From Prunus persica (Eukaryota; Streptophyta; Magnoliopsida; Rosales; Rosaceae): a stretch of DNA of 64,000 nucleotides. The stretch covers positions 16,838,063 to 16,902,062 of the forward strand of contig NC_034016.1 of assembly GCF_000346465.2 (NCBI RefSeq). The letters run 5' to 3'. A program made the translations under genes and the position numbers. Positions 33,538 to 44,321 of the stretch are shown piece after piece. Every line of letters starts with the position of its first letter. Position 1 is the stretch's first letter. The notes below the pieces were generated by a model. That model worked only from the letters and a program-made list of their open reading frames with translations, was not told the origin of the DNA and ran no database searches.

Positions 33538-35231
33538 GAGGTTTTCCGTTGTTTTTCTTTCACTTTTTTTCCTTCTCTGATTTTCTCGGGCTCTTGATTT
33601 TCCCGGAAAGTGTGATGAGGGGGAGAGAAAGTGAGGTAACTTAGTCGTTGTGGTGCGGAACAGCCTCTGTTGAGAGAGAGAGAGAGAGAGAGAGATTAGG
33701 ACTGTTTTGCAAGGGAAAAAAGGATTTTGCGAAGGCAAACATTTTCTTCTGTGATTTCGGGTGGGTTATCCGGGCACCCGAATTAGATATCCGGACCCAA
33801 GTTTAATAAAAGAAGACGTACTACACCCGTTGCATGTCGTTTTTAGCATGCTTCTGAATTCTGATGTGTCGTTTGCACTGAACGTGAGAATGTGGCGTGT
33901 GGATTGGATGACAAGGCAAGGCACCGTTCTATATTTTTTTATTTTTTTTAGAAACAACTTTTACGTTTCGTTGCTTACCACAGACCATTGCGTACGTATA
34001 TACATAATCTATATATATAAAGTAAAAGATAGGGGATGGTGAAACATTCAAAATACCAGAAAATATTTTTGGTTAATTCAAACATTAATAATTGAAATTA
34101 TTAATTAAATTAGGATAATATGGTAAATTCATATTTTTTATACTAAAAACATTTAAATTAAAAACAAAATCAAATAATATGTACTATTTTTATGGAACAT
34201 AACTACCTATATTATCTTTTCTTAATTTTAAAAATAAATTTTTTTTTTTTTAAACAATTGGCACATGCTAGGACTACTATAATAAATAATTATAAAACTA
34301 TAAGTGAAAAAAATTTCCGTATCCAACACAAGTTGGAATTTGGAAATTCTATTTCTTGTGTTGTTTTGTCCAGAATCATATTTCAAAAAGAATTCTGCAT
34401 GTCCAATAATTATAAATAAATAATAAAGAATTCTATATGTACAACATTTTATCACAGAGGTAATTGGTTTAAGCCATTTATGATTGAAAAAGTATCAACT
34501 CTCTCGTTCACTCATATTATAATACGTTGATAATATATCTGATAAATACATATATTATAAGTATATTATTAATGAATAAATACATGTATCATAAGGGGAC
34601 TGTAACACCACTTTTTTAAAATTTATAATTATAATGAGGATTTCTAGATTGACAACCAGAATTACCAAATAGGCAACAACCGATGATATATCACACACCA
34701 ATCAGAATATGACACCTTGACCTTGTGGAAGGTTATCTTCCCAAAATTTGGTGAACTAAATTCTTACTTTCCCAGCAGTTCTGAATGAAGGCTTTTTGGG
34801 GCTGACTAGTGCTCAAAAGTCTTCCAATGAACAATAACAACTCCAACACAAAAACAGGCAGCAAACAAATTGCTCTTTTTCATTAGTGTTTTAACCAAAA
34901 TATGACTTTGGGCTTAAGTCTTTGTTAAGGGAAAGTCCCTGCATCAATCTCATCTCTTCAAGGTGGTATGACATAATATGGTTTTCACCACAAACACGCA
35001 CAGATTTTTTTGGGGGGGGAGGGGGAGAGATAGAGAGATAGAGAGAGAGAGCTATAAAAAAAGGGTTTTGTACTAGGAAAAGACATATTACAAGCATACT
35101 ACAAACAAGTAGCTTATTTAAAATGAAGAAGCAAGAAGCTAATACTTCATTGTAGTTGGTCCCCTTCAACTCCACCTAACCACTAAACCGACAACCCTTG
35201 TGCTGAGTAGGTCATAGGTTGACCAATCGAA
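33538..35231. other. intergenic; (GA)n in the ERD2L leader, AT-rich repeats
   Basis: A (GA)n run spans 33671-33695 in the presumed 5' UTR of the ERD2-like gene. 34000-34640 is very AT-rich and starts TCTATATATATAAAG, reminiscent of a Helitron 5' end, without a supporting 3' end. A (GA)n stretch occurs near 35026-35052. No gene. Confidence 0.4.
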
Positions 35232-38200
35232 TTAGCAAGTCCACGAATTTGATCTCTTCATTGCCGGCTTCATCTGTTTGTCTTCCTCGAGCGCTATCAT
35301 ACCCAAATGAGACGGGTCTTCCAACAACATCTTTGCTACCAAGTACCCCGCTACTGACCAGGTCTGGAATTTACGGGCCTGCTTCCCAATGTAACGGCCA
35401 AGTTTCCCATCATAGTATTCAGGCCAATTGTCTTTCAGCAATCTGCTCTCAGCAAGTTCAATGGCACGTCGAGCAATCTGGGGCCGCCCAGTCTTGATGC
35501 ATGCAGCAGTGAGAAGCCATAACAGCACTGTATCAACCACAATGACAACATGTAATTGGCAGGAAAATAAGGGAACACACTAAAAATAATTTATCATTAC
35601 CGCAAAATTTAATTATCATGGCACGAAGTATAGGCAGGTATATATGTAGAGTAATCAAGCTTTAGGCAGGGTAAAAAGACTAACACTTTTTATTTCAATC
35701 CATCGCTAATAACTCATGATCAAAACCTTCAAAACCTTTCTAGTGAGAAAAATGATAACTTCTCAAAAAATTTATGGAGTAAAATAGTTATGAAACTTCC
35801 TACTGTACTTGCATCTGTTGCTCTGTCCTATTAAACTCCCATATTCTCTCATCTTGTCTGCAATTAATTTGCAGACATTCAGTCCATGCCGAGATAGCGT
35901 TGATGCAGTCTTGAAAATTTTCAAGCACTGAATTATAGGGAAAAAGAAATTTGCACCATGGATAGAGAAATGCGGACAAAGGAGGATGAAAGGGAAATCT
36001 ACAAAGTAGTGCATAATAAGGGTAGGTTGACTAAGGCTTCAATATGCTTTTATGGACTTGCAGAATGGCCATGGCACTGGCCTAGGCCAAAGGAGGGGTG
36101 GAGGAGGCGGCATGGGAGGAGAATGGGGAGCAGGGGAGGCATTCTCCTTTTCCAATCTTTTTCTACTGATCGATTGTGCAGTTTCCATAACGCCATCAGT
36201 AGTTACGGTATAATTTTGTGCAGAGAAGGCTAAAGTGAGCAAGCATACCTGGCCAAGACCCTCCGTTGTGGTAGCTCCATCTCGTATTTTTCGGGTCGCA
36301 GCCTGTTACAATCCTCCATTCATGACTTTCTATAGCTGGATAACAAACCTTTAGTGGCATTTCTCCTGCCAATTCCTCCCATCGTGATTCTATGAGATCC
36401 ATTATTGCCATGGATTGTTCTGGGGTTGCCAAGGATGAAAGAATTGCTATACAATTACCCAAGCAAAACCAACGGAAATCCATTCTGGCGGGACTGATAT
36501 TCCCAATAAAGTAACCACCACGAGTTGGCATAAAATCAAAGACCCATTCTGGAAGAGAATCTGGTATCACATTGAACTTGTTGACTGCTGTATGTGAGTA
36601 CTCTTCAGTTTTATATCGATATATGTCATTTAACTGCTTGAAGTCTAGCCAAAAGTAACTTCTCATGTGATAGCTCAAGGCATGAAGGCGTTTTACTATG
36701 CGCTCTACAAACTCCTTCCCCTCATCATCATGCTTAAGCAAAAGCAAAGCACATCTTAAAGCCATGAAAAAAAGAGCCTGAATTTCGATGGGGTACCCAT
36801 AGACACCCTAAAAACACAAATCCAATACAAAAGTGAGCTTAAGGAATTGAAAAGATAGGCAACACATAACCAAAATATTAAAAAGCAGCATATCTATCTT
36901 AAAACGCAAAATTGAAAGCAGCTAGTAGTGATGACTGATGAAGATCAATAAATGCTCTAACAAGAGAGTGCCCACGGTGCCTCATATTACATAAAAAGTT
37001 CTCAACAGTCTCTGCACCAAAACATCACCATGGGTTTAGTTGCATGAATTGACCTCTGCCAGGGTCATAAGAACCTAAAACAATCCTTCAGGTAGAGATA
37101 TCTTGGGGTTAACATGGCAAGTAAGTGACTTAGCTCATAAGCCTTTACAACAAACCTGAGTTACAATATAATTTCGAATGCTGCACTCAGATCATGAGGA
37201 AGAAGGCACTAACTGGGAGATTCTTTTGTTTTGGCAGGCAAGAAAATATCGACTCAAATTAGAATATGTTAGATCCAAGTTCCATCCTCTTTGATAATTA
37301 AACAAATGAGAAGGCTGACCAGGTTGACAGGAAATTCAATATTAGAGTTACTCACAGAAGGATAATTTGAGTTTTCTGAATGTCGTAGACTTAAATTACT
37401 AGCTCCAAAACTAACAACTTATGCATATGCTAGTATTTCAAGGGCTTTGACAGTGGATTCGTGATATCAGGCATATATGGCCTGCTTCATACCAGACGAT
37501 AAAAAAACAGAAGTCAACATAATTATGAAAAGCTTACCATTCTACGATCAATCATGCAGCATCCATCAGCACAAAGAAGTGTTGGAAATGTGTCGAACCC
37601 TTCCGATAGACATAAACTTAGAATAAGCCGCATACCCTTCTGGCATTCAGGAAGTTCCGCCAATGAAGAGTCTCCAGTGGATTTTGTGTATGCCCGAAGC
37701 AATATGATCCACCAAAATCCAGAATCAACAGGAGCAACTCTTCCTATCGCACTCTCGCCAAAATCTGCTATTAAAGTCTCACTGTTCCTGACTGGATCAT
37801 GGAGTACTTTGAAACTAGCTGGCATTACTCCTTCTCCAAGCTGGAACCTATCAATCTTTTTCTCCCATGACTGAAGACGAAGAGTCTTCAAGATAAAATT
37901 TTTAACTATTTCAGGTTCACCATTCATCAGAAAAGCCAATCCACTGGGGACAAAGTCTCTGACAAACACCTTCACAGATTCATAAGAAGAAAAAAAAAAG
38001 GATAAAATTTGTGATTGCCAACTTCATGGAACAGAACTCTGTCTAGTAAAACTGAGTTAAAGAAAAGCACAAATGGAGAAATGGATAAGTTGAATCTATA
38101 TAGTTTGTTCAACATATACAAAAATACGTCCTGCATAAAGAATATTCAAGGCAGCGCAGCACTTTAGACAGCACATATCCCACAGATTGAAACATAGTAT

Positions 38201-39105
38201 TGGAACATTAAATCAGCAACTTAATTGTAAAGCTTGGAAACTCGGGTGCCCTGCCCCCGGGCAGACAATGTGCCAAAAGCCTGTTTGTATGCATGTATCA
38301 AAAGTCCTAAGACATGTATGCATATAAACATGGTGGTCATCAGAAACGGAACATGTGGCTCCCCAATACGACTAAGGGATTGATAAGAAGGATAACACAA
38401 TGCCTTTGAAATTTGTTTACTATATGGATGTATCGCAGTACATCTTGCCTTCGTTGCAAAGCATCATAAATGTTCCTCATGTGTGTGAGTATTTGTAGGG
38501 TGATACTATAACCAAAAGACTGAAAACAAAAACAAAATGGAGATGTACAAACAATGAAGTTTTAGGTTCTCTCTATTATTACAGATGCAAAATTCCAAGA
38601 ATATGTACATCTAATAGGACGAACAAGGACAGAAGGTCTCTACCTGATCATAGTTAAGTTTTTCTTCAGAGGTATCTGTTGCAGCAATTGTCCCAACTGG
38701 CTGACCACGGAAAAACACCAACGAACGCCTCAAAGTTTCCCAAGCTTCAGCAACCATTGGATGTGGCTCAAAGCCAGTCAGTGACCTAGGGGTGCCAATG
38801 AGTGACCTTCTACTGGGCGAAAATACATATTCAGGATGGTCAAAAAATTTGAAAGAATTATCAGCATTTCTTGATGAGTGACGTGGGGACAATGCAACAG
38901 ATAGTTCACTGAGTGACCTCTCATCAAATGATCGTTTTCTCTCCATATTCAGAAGGCTTGGTCTGTCTAATAACTTTGAAAAATCAATTTCTTCAATTTC
39001 TGCCACACTACATAAGGAATCAACATGCCTTATATTTCCATTCTGAGACATGTCTGAATTGGGTATTGACATTTCCACAGATTTCAGCACTTGACACTGA
39101 CCCAA
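35232..39105 (-). CDS. alkaline/neutral invertase (GH100)
   Basis: Four coding exons on the minus strand: 38644-39105, 37538-37969, 36249-36807 and 35232-35527. They total 1749 nt, 582 residues. Cytosolic-type neutral invertases irreversibly hydrolyse sucrose to glucose and fructose without glycosylation. GH100 landmarks are [103 protein letters not shown] and [18 protein letters not shown]. The N-terminus ([30 protein letters not shown]) is the Ser-rich, 14-3-3-like regulated type of the non-organellar clade; there is no transit peptide. An acceptor at 39129 just upstream of the ATG suggests a 5' UTR intron. By family resemblance and position it is closest to the A/N-INVB group. Confidence 0.93.
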
Positions 39106-41615
39106 TGGTTAGTTTAGTGCTCAACACCCTGCAATTCAACCACCAGATCTGAACCATTCATCATCTGCAAAAAGGCAGTAATCATCTATTTCCACCTCTC
39201 CCGGGTGACCAATAACAGATAAGAAGAACCCATTTACTTTACTACTCTATCCAATGAAACCAAATAGAAATATTCCAACCACCCAAATAAAGAACTGTAA
39301 ATGAGGTCAACTTACAGAATGATAATTGACAATTAAGAAGTGGTTTAAAAATCAAGTTTGTTGTATACAGTTTCCCAATTACAATTAATAATACATATCA
39401 TTATAACAATGCTCCAAAGAATATAGTAAACCAAATATATTACTATGTTTCCAATCCTTCAAAATTCAGCAGTTGGGTATCTCAATAATTTACCAAACAA
39501 AATGAAAGGTGGATTTTCGATTTCTGAAAGGCAAATAAAAAGTAATATTCAATGTATTCAATTTGATTCTCATTCCCACTTCTTTCTTCAGCAACCAAAC
39601 AGATGTGAGACTAGCATGTAAGAAAATACTCGAATCTGTTCGCCGCAAGAAGAGCAATTCCCGGAAAACAAATCCAAGAACTGACGGAGGATGCTTCAAG
39701 ATCCAATCAAGTTGAATTTTTTGATAATCCAAACCCATCAAAACATGCATGCATTATGGAATGGACATTAATTAATTGGTTTTCAAGAACAGAGAACTAA
39801 CCTCAAAGGAGTCACCAAAGGCCAAGCTTGAGATATAAAATCAGTTGAAAGAAAGAAAGAAAGAACCAAGCTCACTACTGAGAGTGTATTCTTATAAAAT
39901 CTTTGTTGGGTACCATGAGGCAGTGGTGGGCCATTCAGTACTCAACCGGGCAAGCCGGTGAAGGCTTCCTGTGAAATGGTAGAGATGACTGGCAGATGGG
40001 TTTGGGGTTGGAATGCCTAAACATCACTGCTACATCATATAAATGAGATGAGACCTCTTCAGCTTAACATATGAGGCTCTGTAATGTACGGAAGATGTTG
40101 ACGCTTTGGTGCAACGTGGATGATTTTGATTGACTGTGATGGACAACTTGGTATGCGTTACATGCCGAAATAGTGTTACCAATGCGTATTAATATTATAC
40201 CATAAAAGTATAAATCAGTTGCATATTGAGATGATTTTCACGAAAGTTTGAATTTTTCTCCTTATTAATAAAAATTATTATATTTAAACATGTCACGAGA
40301 TATTACTGGAAGAAAGCATGATATGGTTTCTTTGGAGAGTGATGTCTGAGAACATGATTGCATGGCATGAAATGTGAATGTGTTGATATTATGATGTGGG
40401 GGGCTTTGGGACTTGGACCTTATAAAACAACAAGAACATGCCAACTGGGTCTTGGCCTGTGCAGCAATTGAAAATAATGCGATGGCAAATGCAGAGAAGA
40501 TGTCTTTCAGTCTTTGTCTTTGAGCGGTAGATCCAAAGTGGCTGGTGAATGCTGAAACGGTGATCCTTTGTTGATCCTGTTCCTCCTTTTGGCAGCAAGT
40601 CAAAAAGTGGGCACTTTACCAACGACAAAGAGAAAAACACACTTTTCGACCAAAAAAAAGAGAGAAAAGCACACTCACAAATTCACATGAGGAACCCTGG
40701 ACATCTTGTGATTGTGTACAATCAAAACAAAATTGCAAAAGCTCAGCCAAACTTTTGACATTTCTAAGATTAATCAGAAAATTGACATCATAAAACCTTG
40801 TGTGACGTTGACCTAATTGTTGTACGTGTGTGGATTGATCACCACGTGCAAGCTACTTGGCATGGTTAAGTAGTGCATGCCTACCTCATGCACAAATGCT
40901 GTATGTGTGACTTCAAATAAAATGAAAGCATGGATACCTAAGGCTAGTGTGTGTCGGTCGAAGATCTTCCGACTGATATATATTTGGTATTGGTTTGGTG
41001 GGATATTTATAGTAAGTATGTTCTTCCTTTTTCTGCGCACATTTGGTGAGGTCGTATGATGTGAGTTTGGACTAGAAAGGTGGTCTCCAATGCAACTACC
41101 CAAATTCTATAGGGAGACTTTGGAAAAGCCTAAAGGAGAGAGAAAATTTTTAAAAGAAGCCAAAATGGACAAAATTGCCCTTATTTATTTTTTGATTTCC
41201 TAAGGAATCCTTTACATTTGCATGTCTTTTGTTTGAAAGTTGAGAGGTTTTTCTGTCTTTTTTGAAAAAGCTTTGGCTTTTTTCAAAAGTGAAAGTTTTT
41301 TTATGGGTAAAAAGTATAGGCCTTGCAAAGGAAAATTTAAATCCAAAACTACACCTATAATTGAGTTTGGTGTAACTCAAAACTCAAATTGTGGGCCTCA
41401 AAGGGAAGAGAAGAAAGAGAGAGTGTGAGTTACTATATGAAAATAGTGTTAAACCCATATTTGAGTTTGGGTCCAACCATATTTAATTAGGGATCTAGAC
41501 TCAAAACTAAAACTAAATTATTTATATTTGGGGTAAGAATTCGGGTCTCACATTTGGACTCAAATATAAGAAATTGAATATAGAATTTGTATCTTTCCAT
41601 TTAAAGATGTATGAG

Positions 41616-41649
<34 letters not shown>
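39106..41649. other. invertase 5' region and intergenic DNA
   Basis: Probable 5' UTR intron and promoter of the invertase up to about 39900, with an (AAAG)n tract at 39850-39866. No further gene is visible. A (TA)n microsatellite spans 41618-41646. Confidence 0.4.
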
Positions 41650-41990
41650 CCCTTTGAATGAGAGATTTTTTAAATAATTTTATTTGAGGGACACCATTTA
41701 AGGTACTCAATGATTTTTTTTTTTTTCAACTATCCAAACCATCTAATTTTTAGGTCTTCATTCATAGTTCATCCTTGCAAAAAATTAGATAGATCGAAAG
41801 TCGTTTAGACATCTAATTGTGTCTTACAAAATCAATAGACATAGTGCTTCAAGAAAGTACTAAAATTTAATTGAGTGGTCAACTGATATCGGATTTAAGT
41901 GATATTTTACAGAGATGATCTTTGAATTAATATCTACAAAATAGAGGATTTGCATTAATGAAATACAAGTGATGATCCAAATTACAATGG
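41650..41990. repeat. second copy of the XIP-intron dispersed repeat
   Basis: Collinear with 1130-1430 (see that entry). The left boundary shows CCCCTTTGAATGAGAGA and a poly-T tract at 41713-41726. Confidence 0.6.
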
Positions 41991-41999
41991 GAAGCATGA

Positions 42000-42065
42000 T
42001 TTCACACACACACACACACACACTAATAAGGTGTCATAGAGTTTCGAACATGAAACCACTGACTT
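42000..42065 (-). repeat. tRNA-like dispersed motif, copy 2, with (CA)n
   Basis: On the minus strand, ATGTTCGAAACTC in a GACTACAAGTCAGTGGTTTC context resembles the TTCGAA-bearing motifs at 5577 (+) and 57240 (-). A (CA)n run at 42003-42022 adjoins it. Confidence 0.4.
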
Positions 42066-42479
42066 GTAGTCAAAGGGGTCTAAATTACAATGAAAATGAG
42101 ACTCAGAGTTTTTCATACACACACATTAATAAAGTACCCTGGAGGTTCAAAATAAAGTTTAATAAATTAAAATAATAATAATTATAATATGTAGAGGCGT
42201 CGGGTAGTTGAGGTAGGCCGCTGTGCTATTTTGATGCATTAGTCCATCGTATTGATTTATTGCACTGGGCTTTGCCCAAAACTTTTGGAGGTAAGGCCCA
42301 ACAGTGCCTTTGAGGTTTCGCCCCATGAATGAAACACAAAGTCAAAATTATTTGGCCTACGTCATTTTTGTGAGCCCTAAAATAAAACGTTAATTATACG
42401 ACGACGTTCCGCCCTTTTGTTATTTTGCTGGTATCAAGGGAGCCGAAGTTCAGAAAAAAATACATAAACAAACTTCTGG

Positions 42480-42640
42480 GTCAAGCAACTCCACTCAAAT
42501 CATCCAATAGATAATGTCCAAACCCTTCAGGCACATCCTTTCAAAAACTACATCAAAAATCTAGTTTTGAGCTAAGAGCTGCCAATTTATCCGCAAAACA
42601 ATTCCCTTCTCTATATTTATGAGAAAGGCAATTTCCGCCA
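42480..42640 (-). mobile_element. LINE RNase H remnant
   Basis: The minus-strand translation contains SHKYREGNCFADKLAALSS, the conserved C-terminal RNase H segment of plant non-LTR elements. Only this fragment remains. Confidence 0.6.
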
Positions 42641-43390
42641 TTTCTTCATCCCTCCGTCCTGCACTACATTGCATCTACTAAACCCTACAATTTACAATAA
42701 AAAATTTAAGAGGAGCGGATCCGCTTTCCCCAAATTATGTGTCCCTCATGTCCCCCCAATAGTTTTTAAATTGCTAAATAAAATGTTAACAGTGTTAACC
42801 CTTTGTTAAGTTAGTTGAATGTAGTAATACAACCGAGTATAGCCGCGCGGCTATACTATTTTTAAGTATAACCGATCCGCTATACTCTTCATATATATAT
42901 ATTGGGATCCTTTTTATCTTTTAAATTTTTTCCCCGATTTTCTTTTATCGATAAGAGTAGTTTAGAGCATTATCTATTACTATTAGGCCATTACCCGAGT
43001 CTCTGTTGTCCCCTTTTTATTTTTTTACTTATTACCCGTATAAAGAATTTACCACTTTCAAGTTTAATACACGTAATTTTTATAAAATTTTCAATAATAC
43101 CCAGAAAAATCACGTATTATACACATAATTTTCACATATTATTGAATAAAAATAATATATATTTAAATATTTAAATATATTATATTAAAATATTTAAATA
43201 TATTATATTAAAATATTATATAGTGACCAAACTTTTCAATTGTAATTTTCCAAAATTGTTAATGATTACTAAACAATTTAGTACGCAACTACTTTTTACT
43301 AGTTTGTAGAGTTGAAATAGCAAATTAATATCCATAAAGTATAAACTAATGCAACTAGGAGGTCCTTTTATATATATATATATATATATA
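42641..43390. other. AT-rich intergenic DNA with the first two palindrome units (42836-42886)
   Basis: 42837-42856 is a perfect 20-bp palindrome (GTATAGCCGCGCGGCTATAC). A second, imperfect one is at 42865-42886. 43155-43215 is a short ATATTTAAATA satellite, and (TA)n lies at 43371-43390. Confidence 0.6.
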
Positions 43391-44147
43391 TTAAATAGTC
43401 TCGCCGCGAGACAATACTTATTTTGACACGTGGGAGCCTAATTGACTAGGTCCTCTCTTTAAAACATAAAATAAACTAGTATAGCAGTACGGCTATACTC
43501 AGTTTTTTAATTTCTTTTAAAAATAGTATAGTCGGGCGGTTTTACTTATTTGGACACATGGGCTCCAAATCGCGAGGCAGGTCCTTTTTTTTATAATATA
43601 AATACTAATAGCATAGCCGGCCGGCTATACTCGCTTTTTTATATTTTTTTTAAATAGTATAGCCAGGCGACTATACATATTTCACACGGGGGCGCCTAAC
43701 CGTTGGGGTGCTCTCCTTTTTTTTTTTAATTATAAATCGGGCGGCTATACTTTGGTTTTACATTTTTTTTATAAATAGTATAGCCGATAGGCTATACTCT
43801 GTTTTTCTTATTTTTTATAAAAAATAGTATAGCCGTCTGGCTATACGCCGTTTTATTAATATTTCTTCAAAAATAGTACAGTACCCGCCCGGCTATACTC
43901 GGTTTTCCGCTTTTTTTTAATAAATAGTATAGCCGTGCGGGTATACCCAGTTTTTAATTTTTTTTGTTTGCATAGTATAGCCGCGCAGCTATACACTGGT
44001 TTTCTCTTTTTTATAAATAGTATCTCGGTTTTTAAATATTTTAAAAATAATATACCCGATCAGCTATACTTATTTTTGGACACGTGGACGTCTAATCACA
44101 AGGCAGTCCTTTTTTTAATATAAATAGTATAGCCGCTGATTTTAACA
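43391..44147. repeat. tandem array of GTATAGCCGNNCGGCTATAC palindromes
   Basis: About thirteen degenerate palindromes start near 43396, 43478, 43525, 43610, 43656, 43732, 43777, 43826, 43875, 43926, 43974, 44049 and 44126. Spacing is close to 47 bases, or 76-85 where an extra module is present. Between them are AT-rich spacers with T runs. The extra module (GACACGTGG-like, then about CCTAA and GGCAGGTCC plus a T run) recurs at 43426, 43552, 43678 and 44077. Arms stay complementary although centres differ (CGCG, GGCC, TCTG, GATA). The array ends 175 bases before the URB2 start codon. Confidence 0.85.
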
Positions 44148-44321
44148 CGTCGGCAGCAGCGTACGCAAGAGAAGAGAGCGTACCTGCGTCTTCTCCCTTT
44201 CTCAACCCTTCCTCAAACTCAAAAACCCTTGCAAAACCCAGCCATACAACTACAAGAACTCCAAATCCCAGAAACCATTTTTCCCAAACAAAAACGAGAC
44301 AGGGACTGAAGGAGTTCAACA

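Noticed and set aside
33217..33738. 173-residue open frame starting at 33738 on the minus strand
   Set aside because: Only the part from the ATG at 33537 (MRAPKRP) matches the ERD2-like family; the upstream part is Ser/Leu-rich translation of the (GA)n 5' UTR.
34005..34640. Helitron-like start (TCTATATATATAAAG)
   Set aside because: No CTRR end with a hairpin and no AT insertion site could be shown; AT-rich chance similarity is likely.
43391..44147. CRISPR array
   Set aside because: Repeats are degenerate, AT spacers are similar to each other, and the genome is a plant; this is a tandem satellite, not CRISPR.
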